From Streptomyces viridochromogenes (GTDB lineage: Bacteria > Actinomycetota > Actinomycetes > Streptomycetales > Streptomycetaceae): a DNA stretch of 44,564 nt. The notes under the pieces are model-generated. The model worked only from the letters and a program-made list of their open reading frames with translations. It made no database searches and was not told the DNA's origin. Positions within the stretch are counted from its first letter, which is position 1, and each line of letters begins with the position of its first letter. Both the position numbers and the translations under genes were made by a program. Shown here piece after piece: positions 1 through 9,078 of this stretch. The stretch is taken from assembly GCF_001270495.1 (NCBI RefSeq), contig NZ_LGUR01000242.1, positions 1 to 44,564 of the forward strand, given 5' to 3'.

Positions 1-244
1 CCCCGCCCCGCAACGCCCAAGCCCCCCGCCGCTTCCACACCCGGTCCGCGAGATACCACGCCGCCGTGTCCATCGCCCCGCGCTCCACCCACCGGTACAG
101 CTCGTGCAGCCGTACCGCGGGCTCCCCCCAGTCGCCGAGCGGAAACGCCCGCCCCGTCAGATCGCCCGGCCGTGGTCCGGCCGCCCCCTCACCACCCCGC
201 CTGTCCCGCGGCGACCTGTCGGGCTGCATCTCCGGCTGAACCAC
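1..244 (-). CDS. SLATT-domain membrane protein, N-terminal part only (cut by left edge)
   Basis: The minus strand reads from GTG at 244 and runs off the left edge, giving about 81 codons. The start is chosen because AGGGAG lies 6 bases upstream; an in-frame ATG at 229 is the alternative. The visible part contains LTGRAFPLGDWGEP, then LYRWVERGAMDTAAWYLADR and a basic WKRRGAWALRGG. This is the N-terminal pattern I know from Streptomyces SLATT/DUF4231 membrane proteins, where a soluble helix precedes two transmembrane helices; those helices lie outside the window. SLATT proteins are predicted pore-forming effectors in nucleotide-dependent conflict systems, but this position beside ybaB-recR may simply be its usual chromosomal place. 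It is divergent from ybaB. Family assignment rests on pattern memory. Confidence 0.7.
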   Translation of the reverse strand, partial: MVQPEMQPDRSPRDRRGGEGAAGPRPGDLTGRAFPLGDWGEPAVRLHELYRWVERGAMDTAAWYLADRVWKRRGAWALRGG

Positions 245-562
245 CCGGCACTCCCTACTGATCACGGTGCGTGACCTTGCGTACGACCGGGGTACGACCC
301 CCGCGGCGCACGGAACGTCATGCAACACCTGAGGCTGACGCGCCGGACCCTTCCTACCGCCCAATGGGTGGCGAAGAGATGCCTTTCGCCTCTTTTCCGC
401 CCAGAAGAGGGTCTTGATCAGGTCTTGATCAGATATAGGACGCCAGTTCCTCTCACTCGAAAGAGTGCCGGGGCGACGGCTGCCCGGACCACGTAGGCTC
501 GTGCTGAACGGGAAACCGAGCGGAAACCCCGTACAGACCCCGTAATACGCAAGGAGCTGATC
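245..562. other. Divergent intergenic region upstream of the SLATT gene and ybaB
   Basis: These 318 bases lie between divergent genes and hold no convincing ORF. They include a perfect 11-bp tandem repeat (411-432) and an AT-richer GATATAGGA at 432-440 that could hold a -10 element for ybaB. No standard -35/-10 pair with 16-18 base spacing was found, so no promoter is called. Confidence 0.5.
411..432. repeat. Perfect 11-bp tandem repeat (GTCTTGATCAG x2)
   Basis: Two perfect adjacent copies of GTCTTGATCAG occupy 411-421 and 422-432. Each contains the palindrome TGATCA, so equivalent faces are spaced 11 bases, about one helical turn. It sits about 130 bases upstream of ybaB, between divergent genes, and could be a protein-binding site. 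The function is inferred. Confidence 0.6.
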
Positions 563-907
563 GTGATCCCCGGTGGTGGCCAGCCCAACATGCAGCAGCT
601 GCTCCAGCAGGCCCAGAAGATGCAGCAGGACCTGGCGAGGGCGCAGGAGGAACTGGCTCAGACGGAGGTCGAGGGCCAGGCGGGCGGCGGCCTGGTGAAG
701 GCCACCGTGACGGGTTCCGGCGAACTCAGGGCGCTCAAGATCGACCCGAAGGCGGTGGACCCGGAGGACACCGAGACCCTCGCCGACCTGGTCATCGCGG
801 CCGTACAGGCGGCCAACGAGAACGCGCAGACGCTCCAGCAGCAGAAGCTGGGCCCGCTGGCCCAGGGCCTGGGCGGCGGCAGCGGCATCCCGGGCCTGCC
901 CTTCTGA
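563..907 (+). CDS. ybaB: YbaB/EbfC family nucleoid-associated protein
   Basis: 114 residues, the usual YbaB/EbfC size. The GTG start has AAGGAG at 551-556 upstream. Family signs are the N-terminal Gln-rich helix ([14 protein letters not shown]), the central beta region ending [15 protein letters not shown], and the C-terminal helix with [15 protein letters not shown]. YbaB proteins are small dimeric DNA-binding proteins encoded next to recR in most bacteria, and recR follows here 101 bases downstream. The Gly-rich tail ([12 protein letters not shown]) is common in actinobacterial members. The role is probably nucleoid binding or helping DNA repair; the physiological function is unsettled even in model bacteria. 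Confidence 0.93.
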   Translation: MIPGGGQPNMQQLLQQAQKMQQDLARAQEELAQTEVEGQAGGGLVKATVTGSGELRALKIDPKAVDPEDTETLADLVIAAVQAANENAQTLQQQKLGPLAQGLGGGSGIPGLPF

Positions 908-1008
908 CGTCACGGACGTTTCAGGTGTTCCCGGGCGTGCCTTTCTAAGACGGGCCGCCGCCAACTACCGTACGTACCGTAAGGAACCCCAGGAAGGACG
1001 GCAGTCCG

Positions 1009-1608
1009 TTGTACGAAGGCGTGGTCCAGGACCTCATCGACGAGCTGGGACGGCTGCCCGGCGTCGGTCCCAAGAGCGCGCAGCGGATCGCTTTCCACAT
1101 CCTGCAAGCGGAACCGACGGACGTACGGCGCCTCGCCCAGGCCCTGATGGAGGTCAAGGCGAAGGTCCGCTTCTGCGCGACGTGCGGGAATGTCGCGCAG
1201 GAGGAGCTGTGCAACATCTGCCGGGACACGCGCCGTGACCCGGCGGTGATCTGCGTGGTCGAGGAGCCGAAGGACGTCGTGGCGATCGAGCGGACCCGCG
1301 AGTTCCGCGGCCGCTACCACGTCCTCGGCGGCGCGATCAGCCCGATCGAGGGTGTCGGACCGGACGACCTGCGGATACGAGAACTTCTCGCGCGGTTGGC
1401 CGACGGGACGGTCACGGAGCTGATCCTGGCCACCGACCCGAACCTGGAGGGCGAGGCCACGGCCACGTACCTCGCACGCATGATCAAGCCCATGGGCCTG
1501 AAGGTCACCCGCCTGGCCAGCGGCCTCCCGGTGGGTGGCGACCTGGAATACGCGGACGAGGTCACCCTCGGCCGCGCCTTCGAGGGGAGACGACTCCTAG
1601 ATGTCTGA
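1009..1608 (+). CDS. recR: Recombination protein RecR
   Basis: 199 residues, full length. The start is TTG at 1009 ([20 protein letters not shown]...); the upstream ribosome site is weak (GGAAGGAC). It begins with the helix-hairpin-helix segment ([17 protein letters not shown]). A four-cysteine zinc finger follows ([17 protein letters not shown]) at about residues 55-75, then a Toprim domain starting at [15 protein letters not shown]. RecR acts with RecO, and with RecF, to load RecA at single-stranded gaps and daughter-strand breaks. The reading frame overlaps the next gene by 8 bases, so translation is probably coupled. The ybaB-recR order is the widely conserved one. Confidence 0.97.
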   Translation: MYEGVVQDLIDELGRLPGVGPKSAQRIAFHILQAEPTDVRRLAQALMEVKAKVRFCATCGNVAQEELCNICRDTRRDPAVICVVEEPKDVVAIERTREFRGRYHVLGGAISPIEGVGPDDLRIRELLARLADGTVTELILATDPNLEGEATATYLARMIKPMGLKVTRLASGLPVGGDLEYADEVTLGRAFEGRRLLDV

Positions 1609-2269
1609 CGCCACGCTGCACGCGACCGAGCCGGACCCGGACGACTTCGCGGTCCAGATCTCGGACCAGATCGAGAGCTTCCTGGTCGCCGTCACGGAGG
1701 TCGCGAAGGGCGACGAGCCGGGCTCGACCGTGCCCTTCCTGCTGCTGGAGGTCTCCCAACTCCTCCTGGCCGGCGGTCGCCTGGGCGCCCACGAGGACAT
1801 CGTCCCCGACGAGCGCTACGAGCCCGACCTGGGCCCGGAGCCCGACGTCGACGAACTCCGCGAGAACCTCGCCCGCCTGCTGGATCCGGTGGACGTCTAC
1901 TCGGAGGTCTTCGACCCCTACGAGCCCCGTAAGGCCCCGGTCCCGGCCCGGATCTCGGACGACCTGGCCGACGTCATCACCGACCTCCGCCACGGCATGG
2001 CCCACTACCGTGCCGGCCGCACCACCGAGGCCCTGTGGTGGTGGCAGTTCTCGTACTTCTCCAACTGGGGCACCACGGCCTCGGCGACCCTGCGCGCCCT
2101 GCACTCGGTGCTGGCCCACGTCCGCCTGAACCAGCCCCTGGAGGAGCTGGACGGGCTGGACACGGACCAGAGCATGATGGGCGACGAGACGCTCGAGTTC
2201 GAGGCCGGGAGGGTCATGGCGGAGGAGATCGGGGGGCCGCTCGGAATCCGGCCCGCCCAGCGCCAGTAG
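1601..2269 (+). CDS. DUF5063 domain-containing protein
   Basis: 222 residues beginning inside the last codons of recR (8-base overlap), so it is almost certainly cotranscribed. The protein is acidic and mostly helical. It carries [20 protein letters not shown] near the N-terminus, a [20 protein letters not shown] segment, and a C-terminal region rich in Trp and aromatics ([14 protein letters not shown]) before a conserved-looking [11 protein letters not shown] recognise the DUF5063 family, which in actinomycetes follows recR. No catalytic motif, signal peptide or membrane segment is visible. The function is unknown; position suggests a link to recombination repair, which is inference only. 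Confidence 0.85.
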   Translation: MSDATLHATEPDPDDFAVQISDQIESFLVAVTEVAKGDEPGSTVPFLLLEVSQLLLAGGRLGAHEDIVPDERYEPDLGPEPDVDELRENLARLLDPVDVYSEVFDPYEPRKAPVPARISDDLADVITDLRHGMAHYRAGRTTEALWWWQFSYFSNWGTTASATLRALHSVLAHVRLNQPLEELDGLDTDQSMMGDETLEFEAGRVMAEEIGGPLGIRPAQRQ

Positions 2270-2312
2270 CTCGGACCGGTCAGCTCGGATCCGTCGGCCC
2301 GGATCTCCCGCC

Positions 2313-3149
2313 TCAGATCCGTACGGCCGTGCCGGTCACGCCGATACCCGTGTCCGGCCCGGCCGGTACCGTCACCGTGATCGTGCTCGGCCTGCCCATG
2401 TCCGCGCCCTGATGGATCGTCAGGGTGGCGGGCGGGGCGACGAGTTCGAGCTCCCGCAGATAGCCGCCGAACGCGGCCGCCGCCGCACCCGTGGCAGGGT
2501 CCTCGACCACACCGCCGGGCGGGAACGGGTTGCGGGCGTGGAACACCGTGGCGGACTCCCGCCAGACCAGGTCGACGGTGGTCCAGTCCTCGCGGGCCAT
2601 CAGCTCGGCGAGCGCTGCCATGTCGTAGTCCAGCTCGGCCAGCCGCTCCCGGCTCGCGGCGGCGATCACCGGGTGCCAGGCCCCGCCGAAGGCCACGCGC
2701 GGCGGCAGCGCCGGGTCCAGGTCCTCGGCGGCCCAGCCCAGGATCGCCAGCAGCTCGGCCAGTTCGGCCTCGCCGATCGGCGCCGTCCGCGGCGCCACGC
2801 TGACCAGGGTCGCCACCACGGTGCCGTCCGCCGTGCGGTCGGTGGTCACGGTGACGGGGCCCGCCTGGGTACGCAGCGACAGGCGTCCGGTGCCGTGTCG
2901 TTCCGCGTGGGCGACGGCCGTCGCGATCGTCGCGTGGCCGCAGAACGGCACCTCGGCCAGCGGGCTGAAGTACCGCACGTCCAGCGTGCCGTCGGCGGAC
3001 GGCACCACGAACGCCGACTCCGAGTAGCCGACGTCGGCCGCCGTCGCCAGCATCGCCTTGTCGTCGACCCCGGTGGCGTCGAGGACCACACCCGCGGGGT
3101 TGCCTCCCGAGGGATCGCTGCTGAAGGCCACGTATCGCAAGATCTCCAT
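2313..3149 (-). CDS. PhzF family isomerase-like protein
   Basis: 278 residues, the usual PhzF length, with the two-fold repeat of the diaminopimelate-epimerase-like fold. Family signs are FSSDPSGGNPAGVV at residues 9-22, the catalytic Glu in GYSESAF (E44), PFCGHATIA in the first half, and VEDPATGAAAAAFGGYL in the second. PhzF itself isomerises dihydro-3-hydroxyanthranilate in phenazine synthesis. No other phenazine genes occur here, so the substrate is unknown and the gene should not be read as a phenazine marker. It is convergent with the DUF5063 gene, with 43 bases between stops. The start ATG is followed by the family-typical MEILRYVAF. Confidence 0.88.
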   Translation of the reverse strand: MEILRYVAFSSDPSGGNPAGVVLDATGVDDKAMLATAADVGYSESAFVVPSADGTLDVRYFSPLAEVPFCGHATIATAVAHAERHGTGRLSLRTQAGPVTVTTDRTADGTVVATLVSVAPRTAPIGEAELAELLAILGWAAEDLDPALPPRVAFGGAWHPVIAAASRERLAELDYDMAALAELMAREDWTTVDLVWRESATVFHARNPFPPGGVVEDPATGAAAAAFGGYLRELELVAPPATLTIHQGADMGRPSTITVTVPAGPDTGIGVTGTAVRI

Positions 3150-3345
3150 CCGGGGACCGTAGCCGTGCGAGGGGAAGCGGGCCAGGGATTACTCGGGCGC
3201 CCTGAGGGAAGGGTGACGCGCGTTACAGGAAAAGGCTTCTGAAGTGGCGTAATGCGCGGGCCCCCTGGGCGGTCTCACAGGCGCACATTCACCAACGGCC
3301 ACACCCGGCCGGTGCCCCCGCCGCCCCCCGAATCGGAGCCCGACC

Positions 3346-3762
3346 ATGTACGTCACCCTGGAGCAGCCGACCGGCGCCTGCCTGATCACCGCCGCGGACA
3401 AGGACATCGCGATACCCGCCACCCTCCGCTACACCTCGGCCGACCCGCTGGCCGTGCACCTCGACTTCCCGCCCCACGTCACGCTCGACGGCGAGGTCAC
3501 GACCTGGACGTTCGCCCGCGTGCTGCTGAGCGACGGGCTGCACGCCCCTGCCGGGCTCGGCACCGTACGGGTCCGGCCGTGCGGGTCGTCCCACACGTAC
3601 GTCGAGTTCCACTCACCGGCGGGCACGGCCGTGCTCCGCTTCGCCACCGCGGACCTGTACCGCTTCCTGGCCCGCACCTTCACCGTGATCGCGCCGGGTG
3701 AGGAGACGGTGGGGGCGGAGCTGGACCACGGGCTGGTGGCGTTGTTCGGGGGGCGGGTGTGA
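3346..3762 (+). CDS. SsgA-like sporulation/cell-division regulator (SALP)
   Basis: 138 residues, the usual SALP size. The ATG start is preceded by GGAG at a workable distance. The family pattern is clear: VPxxLRY-type strand (IPATLRYTSADPLAVHLDF), TWTFARVLLSDGL, then PAGLGTVRVRPC and a C-terminal helix FLARTFTVIAPGEE. SALPs occur only in morphologically complex actinomycetes and control septum placement, peptidoglycan synthesis and spore separation during sporulation. I cannot say which SALP (SsgA to SsgG) this is; SsgB normally differs in its N-terminus. Its stop lies 14 bases from the stop of the large convergent gene, so the SALP 3' end is intact at that junction. Confidence 0.92.
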   Translation: MYVTLEQPTGACLITAADKDIAIPATLRYTSADPLAVHLDFPPHVTLDGEVTTWTFARVLLSDGLHAPAGLGTVRVRPCGSSHTYVEFHSPAGTAVLRFATADLYRFLARTFTVIAPGEETVGAELDHGLVALFGGRV

Positions 3763-3776
3763 GCAACGCGGGCTGA

Positions 3777-6700
3777 TCACGGGGAGCCGCCTTCCCATTC
3801 CAGGCCGGGGACGTGGGGGAGGGCGGCGTGGACGGCGTCGACCACTCGCTGGAGATCGACGCCGAGACGGGTCAGCCGTCGCACGAGTTCGTCGACCGGC
3901 AGGTCGGCGTAGCGGGCGATGAGGAGGAAGTCGGAGATGGGCTGACCCAGCCCCAGGGGGAGGCGGATCGTCTCGGAATCCTTGCTGTGGGATTCCACGC
4001 AGAGACGGCGATCGACCTCGTCCCACTCGTCGGCTCGGTACTCCGGGATCCGGAAGCCAAGGGCGGAAAGAGCTTCCGCCACCTCGTCGGGCTCGATCTC
4101 CAGCCTGGCCGGTGCGGAGATCAGATGGTGCGGCGGTACTGGTTCGTTCCAGTCGAGCCATCGCCGAGTGCTCCTGTTGTGTTCAGGTCCCAAGAGGACG
4201 AGAGCGGGATCGAGTTCATCCGGAGCTGTTGGCAGCGGTTCGTAGGAGGTGCCCAGTCCGTACTGAGCCAGACGGTCAATCACATCCCGCAGTGGCATAC
4301 GGAGTTCAACGGAAACAGTGATCACACGGTGCGTCGGCACTCGTTCACCGGGCGTGTACGAACTCCTCATGCTGGAGCCGTCCCGCTCTCGGCGGACCAG
4401 CGTGACGTCGTCCGGCCCGAGGCTTTCGGGGAACGGCGCATCCGGCGGGACCAGGCCGTAGGCGCGGAGTCTGGACGCCACCGCTGCCGGTGGCAGCCCA
4501 GTCACACCGGACGCATGTGCCACATGGAGGAGGGGGACCTCCGCTCCAGCGCTCAGCCAGGGGCTGTCCTCGTCGGCATCGACCCTGAGAAACACCAGGT
4601 CAGAGCTGTCGGCACGGTCCGGCAGGGCGGGGGGTGGGGTGAGGCCCACTGCTGCGATCCGTCGGGAGATCTCCGCCAGCGGCACATCGTGCTGTACCGC
4701 CACGTCGGCGACAGCACCTGGCGGAACGGTCTCTTCCGTCATGCCGGTCAGATCTCTGATGTTCCAGCCCCACTGCGCGCCCTGCGACAGGAGGTCGTCC
4801 GCACGTGGTTCGTGCGCCGGGTCGAGATTCACCTCTAGCCCATGGCTGCGGAGTCTGCTCGTCACCTCTGGCACTGGCCATCCCAACTCCGCGGCCGCGG
4901 CGAGTACCTGGCCGATCGCGACGGGCTCGGCCGGAGTCAACCAGGGCCAGTCGCCGTTCAGGTTCCGGCTGAGCAGCCTGAGCGTCTCCTTGTCCTGGGT
5001 GTCCAACAGGCAGGCATCTTCGGGGACCTCGAAGCCGAATGTCTTCATACGACATGCCGCTTCGCTGACGCTGATGCCCAGCGCATGGTGGGCTTTGAGG
5101 AGATGTCCCGGAGGCACCGGTTCGTCGGTGGTGAGCCAGGTCAGCGGATCCTCGTCTCGGTTGAGTCCGTGCAGGTCATCGCTGAGTAGCGCCAGGTTGA
5201 TCGAGTCGGCAACGGGCTCGGCACCGTATGGTGCAGGGGCGGGAAGCCTGAGTTGCCGCAGGCGTGCCACGACGTCCGTGTACGAGGTTCCGCAGACAGT
5301 GGCGACGAAGAGGCTGTGGCCCGGCGTGCCGAGCTGCTCACGCCCGTACTCGTCGTCGGGCCAGAGCCGGTAGTCCCAGTTCTGGAAGTACGCGGTGCGG
5401 ATGAGGACGTCAGAGGGACGGGCGGCGAGTACGCCCTCGACCCGGTTCAGATCCGGCACTATCTCGGCCAGCGCCTCCAGTTCGGCGTTGGGACGCTGAC
5501 CCAGCAGCCGCCAGAGCAGAGTGACGTCGTCGGGATCGCTGTAGACCTTGCCGGCCAGGGTCTCTCCCAGGGACGCCTCGGTTTCCGACAGCCCGGAGTG
5601 ATCACGGTGGACGATATGGACATCCTGGGGAAAGAACCCGGCCCTGGCGACCGGCGACGGCTGACCATGCAGCTCCAGCTCGCACCCGTGCTCCCCCGCG
5701 GCATCGGTCACGATGTCCGCCAGCCCGGGGCTGCGTCCCGCGACCTCGGCCAGCCACTTGGCGGTCAGCCAGGGCTCCTCCTTCCCTCGCCGCACCACCC
5801 GGCTGGTGACCAACGCCGGCAGGGAAGCCCTGATGAGCCGCTCCACCTTGTCGGAGACATCCTCGTCGAGGATCTCGGCGCGGTCCGTCGAGAGGCGCCT
5901 GGGCAGGCTCCTGCCGCTGAGGTTCACCACGACGCCCCGCAGCTGTCGGCGGTTGTCGGGGTCCGTCAGGACGCCGCGTCGTTCCCGGGGTTCGACATGG
6001 ATGCCGTCGACCAGGATTCCGCCGCCGCCCTCGCACCAGACGACCTGGCCGTCGAGCCGGCCCGAATCGTCCGACCAGGACAACAGCGCGCCGTGGGCGT
6101 CGAAGCCGTCGGGCCGCAGCCTCGGGGCCTCTCTGGGGCGCAGCACATTCGCCTGCCAGGTCTCCTTCTGCGATCCGTGCTCGGCGACGGTGTCGAACTC
6201 GGCGATGCCGAGCAGCCTTCGGAGTTCGCGGACGCAGGAGGGTGCGGTGTCACCGTCCCGCAGGTAGAGCCGGACGCTGGTGCCCGGTCCTCTGCGTGGC
6301 TCGTCGGAGGAGCGGACCTGGAAGTAGTGTCCGGGGCCGGTGATGATGACGGTGAGTTCCCTGCGCGTGTCCATGCGGCGGGTCGTGACGCGGATCTCGT
6401 CGGCGAGCATGAAGTAGCTCAGGACGCCGATGCCGAAGCGGCTGGTGGGGTGCATGCGGATACCGCGTCTGTCCCATTCCTGCTGCTCGTCCTTGAAGTC
6501 GGGAAGATCGGTGAACCGGACCCCGGCTTGTGAGAAGGCCTGCGACAGGATGGTCTCGTCCATGCCGATGCCGTTGTCCCGGCATTCCAGAAAGTGCCGG
6601 CCCTCCTCGACGCCCTGAGTGAACTCGATCCTGCCCTGGTAACCGGTGTGCGGGTCGTCGGCCTTCGTCCGGGCGTGACGGTACCGGCAGGCGTCCAGAG

Positions 6701-8570
6701 CGTTCTGGTACAGCTCACGGATGGCGAGGGACCGGTCGCGGTAGAGGTTTTCCCCCATGAGGAGTTCCTGCACCCGCGCCTCGTCGAGCCGGAACCGGAT
6801 CACCCCGTTGACCGGCCCCGGGGTGCCGTTCCCGTCGGGTGAGCGCAGGTCACTGGCGCTCGCGTAGGCGGGCAGCGTGCCGAGGCCGGGTATGTCCGCG
6901 TGCCGCACATGCCGCAGCAGCAGCTCCAGCCGCCGTGTGTGCTCGGTGAGGGCGTCCACGATGGCGGGGTGGTCGCACGTGGCCTTCAGCCGCAGGGCAT
7001 CACGCTGATCACTCCAGGACGCCTTCTCCTCCTCCAGCGTGCGCAGGACCCGGCCGGGAGAGAGGGCGTACGGAATGCCCACATGCTCCACGACGACCGA
7101 GGGGAGGTCGGTGACCTCGATCGCCATGCGGTGGGCGATCGCGAACAGCGACCCGGTAAGGCGTTCTCGCACCTTCGGGTACTCAAGGCCGCGGAGGTTG
7201 AGCTGGAATTCCTCGGCGCGCAGATGTCCTTCGCGCGTGACGTCGAACAGTTCCTGCGGCGGCACCTGCACGCACGTCACCAGGCGCGTCACAAGCTCCG
7301 GATCGAGCACGCGCCTGATGTCGCTGCCCTCCGGGCACACGGCGGCCAGGAGCCGGTCGAGATTTCCGGCCTGTTGGTTCGCCCACTGGTGGAACAGCCA
7401 CCATCCGACCTCCCGCTCTCCGTCGGGATCGCCGTGCAGATGACCGCGCTTCGCCTGCCGGACGAGTCTGCCGTGTCCGCGCAGCAGCACTTCGTACTTC
7501 CGCCGGAGCGAGGCGGCCGGGGTGAGTTCGTCGAGTTCGTCCAGACGGGCCGGATCCACGTCGGTGGCCAGCTCGGCAGCGTTGCTCGTCCGGTATGCCT
7601 GGTAGAGGAAGGGCAGCAGGGCGAGCAGGGCGGCCTCGGCGGACGCGAGGCGGGGTTCCGAGTCCGGCCAGAGGACCCTGATCAGATGGTTGGTCCGGTG
7701 GGCGATCCGCGGCGCGAGGTTCTCGTCGTGCCACGGGTCGTCGCTGATGCCGCCGCGCGCCGTGTCGTAGAACCCGGCCAGGCGGGCGACCACTTCACCC
7801 GCCTGTTCCTTCAGGCCGGCGGGTCTGTCCGGGTGGGCGGGCTTCACCAGGTCCCACACCGGTGAACCCGACACCGTGGCCCGCCAGTTCTCCACGGTCC
7901 GGGAGACGGGGACCGAAGCGGACGGGGAGGCCGCGGCCGACGTGTTCGCTGTGCGGGTCAGGAGCTCAAGGTCGGGCCAGTGCCGGGTCATGACCTCCGT
8001 GGGCATCATCCGCCCGTTGCGCACGTCGCGGGCGCCGGACGCCGCCGTGACCATGCCCACGACCTCACCGGTGTCCTCCAGGGCGACCGCGGCACCGCTG
8101 AAGCCCCTGGCCAGTGGTTGCCCGCCCTGCTGCCACGCCTCCAGCTGGACCCACTCCTCGCTGATCAGCTGGCGTGCCGTGATGCGGCACTCGGCGAGCG
8201 TGCCCTCGTTGTAGCCGGCGGGGAAGCCGTACACCACGAGCTTGCGCGGCCGTGCGCCGTACGCGACGCCGACGGGGGCCAGCGCGGCCGGCCTGACGGG
8301 TACGTCCCGCTCCAGCTTCAGCACGACGAGGTCGCCCGGGTCGGTGGGGTGCCCGGCCCAGCCGCCGTGGTGGACGACGCGGGCCTGCACGGTGGGCCGG
8401 TCGCGGCACGCGACGAACGTGACGGCGAGCCCGGCCTCTTCGGCGTACTGGGCGACGTGAGCGCAGGTCAGCACGGTGTCCGGGGCGATCAAAAAGCCCG
8501 CTCCGGCCACCTTGCCGCCGTACTCGATCCGAGCGTGCCACTCGGCGCTGCCCGTGAAGTGTTCCTTCAT
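3777..8570 (-). CDS. Trypsin-like protease / Hsp90-like ATPase / winged-helix-repeat conflict protein
   Basis: 1597 residues. Residues 1-200 form a trypsin-like serine protease with a plausible triad: H38 (TCAHVA), D80 (GDLVVLKL) and S158 (ARGFSGAA). Residues about 240-590 are helical and unassigned. Residues about 595-960 carry an Hsp90-type GHKL ATPase: N-box with E619 and N623 (IRELYQNALDACR), DNGIGM at 665-670, and RFGIG at 711-715. From about 1100 to the end there are about seven units of 65-75 residues with EPVPPxHLL...RLxxxGL, like the winged-helix units reported next to Hsp90-like modules in NTP-dependent conflict systems (Kaur, Burroughs, Iyer, Aravind 2020). No signal peptide or membrane segment is seen. 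Domains are read from motifs; a defensive role is inference. The start has only a weak ribosome site. Confidence 0.85.
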   Translation of the reverse strand: MKEHFTGSAEWHARIEYGGKVAGAGFLIAPDTVLTCAHVAQYAEEAGLAVTFVACRDRPTVQARVVHHGGWAGHPTDPGDLVVLKLERDVPVRPAALAPVGVAYGARPRKLVVYGFPAGYNEGTLAECRITARQLISEEWVQLEAWQQGGQPLARGFSGAAVALEDTGEVVGMVTAASGARDVRNGRMMPTEVMTRHWPDLELLTRTANTSAAASPSASVPVSRTVENWRATVSGSPVWDLVKPAHPDRPAGLKEQAGEVVARLAGFYDTARGGISDDPWHDENLAPRIAHRTNHLIRVLWPDSEPRLASAEAALLALLPFLYQAYRTSNAAELATDVDPARLDELDELTPAASLRRKYEVLLRGHGRLVRQAKRGHLHGDPDGEREVGWWLFHQWANQQAGNLDRLLAAVCPEGSDIRRVLDPELVTRLVTCVQVPPQELFDVTREGHLRAEEFQLNLRGLEYPKVRERLTGSLFAIAHRMAIEVTDLPSVVVEHVGIPYALSPGRVLRTLEEEKASWSDQRDALRLKATCDHPAIVDALTEHTRRLELLLRHVRHADIPGLGTLPAYASASDLRSPDGNGTPGPVNGVIRFRLDEARVQELLMGENLYRDRSLAIRELYQNALDACRYRHARTKADDPHTGYQGRIEFTQGVEEGRHFLECRDNGIGMDETILSQAFSQAGVRFTDLPDFKDEQQEWDRRGIRMHPTSRFGIGVLSYFMLADEIRVTTRRMDTRRELTVIITGPGHYFQVRSSDEPRRGPGTSVRLYLRDGDTAPSCVRELRRLLGIAEFDTVAEHGSQKETWQANVLRPREAPRLRPDGFDAHGALLSWSDDSGRLDGQVVWCEGGGGILVDGIHVEPRERRGVLTDPDNRRQLRGVVVNLSGRSLPRRLSTDRAEILDEDVSDKVERLIRASLPALVTSRVVRRGKEEPWLTAKWLAEVAGRSPGLADIVTDAAGEHGCELELHGQPSPVARAGFFPQDVHIVHRDHSGLSETEASLGETLAGKVYSDPDDVTLLWRLLGQRPNAELEALAEIVPDLNRVEGVLAARPSDVLIRTAYFQNWDYRLWPDDEYGREQLGTPGHSLFVATVCGTSYTDVVARLRQLRLPAPAPYGAEPVADSINLALLSDDLHGLNRDEDPLTWLTTDEPVPPGHLLKAHHALGISVSEAACRMKTFGFEVPEDACLLDTQDKETLRLLSRNLNGDWPWLTPAEPVAIGQVLAAAAELGWPVPEVTSRLRSHGLEVNLDPAHEPRADDLLSQGAQWGWNIRDLTGMTEETVPPGAVADVAVQHDVPLAEISRRIAAVGLTPPPALPDRADSSDLVFLRVDADEDSPWLSAGAEVPLLHVAHASGVTGLPPAAVASRLRAYGLVPPDAPFPESLGPDDVTLVRRERDGSSMRSSYTPGERVPTHRVITVSVELRMPLRDVIDRLAQYGLGTSYEPLPTAPDELDPALVLLGPEHNRSTRRWLDWNEPVPPHHLISAPARLEIEPDEVAEALSALGFRIPEYRADEWDEVDRRLCVESHSKDSETIRLPLGLGQPISDFLLIARYADLPVDELVRRLTRLGVDLQRVVDAVHAALPHVPGLEWEGGSP

Positions 8571-8699
8571 GACCCGGCGGTGGGGGTCGGGGACCAGAGG
8601 CGCCCGCCCTGACGATCAGATGACGAACTGTCCATGACGCCCCCGATTCCCGCCGGCTGAATGACCATCTCCATTGTTGCGGACTGTACTTGGGCAAGT

Positions 8700-8967
8700 C
8701 CCGGCTCCGGCGGACCGTGCAGGCCGCCGCGGCACACAGCGGCACCATCGCGCCCGGCCGCACCTGCCGCCGGCCGTTCGCCAGGCCCACCGCACTGATC
8801 ACGCCGCACGCACAGTTGGCGAGGGCGACGCCTTCCGCCGGCCCGAGCAGCAGCACCAGCGCGGGTACGGCGACCAGCGCGAAGCCCATGCCGGTGAGCC
8901 ACTGGACGCAGGAGCCGAGCAGCACGATGCCGGCCAGCAGCGCCTCACCCGTCACGGTGTAGCCCAC
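8700..8967 (-). pseudogene. N-terminal remnant of a TauE/SafE family permease
   Basis: On the minus strand from GTG at 8967 (or GTG at 8955) the frame reads TVTGEALLAGIVLLGSCVQW, then a hydrophobic LVAVPALVLLLGPAEGVALA and NGRRQVRPGAMVPL. This is the N-terminal third of a TauE/SafE exporter. After AACTV near 8700 the frame becomes basic, non-hydrophobic sequence (RRSRDLPKYSPQQ) and runs on out of phase into the large protein's start. A full family member has about 250 residues and 7-8 helices; only about 90 residues and three helices survive. GGGAGGT lies just before 8967. The gene is best read as 3'-truncated, with the break 130 bases from the start of the 1597-residue gene. Confidence 0.7.
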
Positions 8968-9078
8968 TCCACCTCCCTTTTGGGAGACCACTCCGTCGTC
9001 GCTCGCCCCCGGAAACGGAATCGTTGATCTCGCCAGGTCAACGGCCGCCGCAGCGGCCCCGCCCCGAAGGAAACGGTC

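Noticed and set aside
2313..3149. Evidence of a phenazine biosynthesis cluster
   Set aside because: Only a PhzF-like protein is present; no other phz gene is nearby, and PhzF-like isomerases are widespread.
5253..6533. 426-codon plus-strand frame inside the Hsp90-like gene
   Set aside because: Antisense shadow of the coding strand; no domain motif and no ribosome site, while the opposite frame carries the ATPase motifs.
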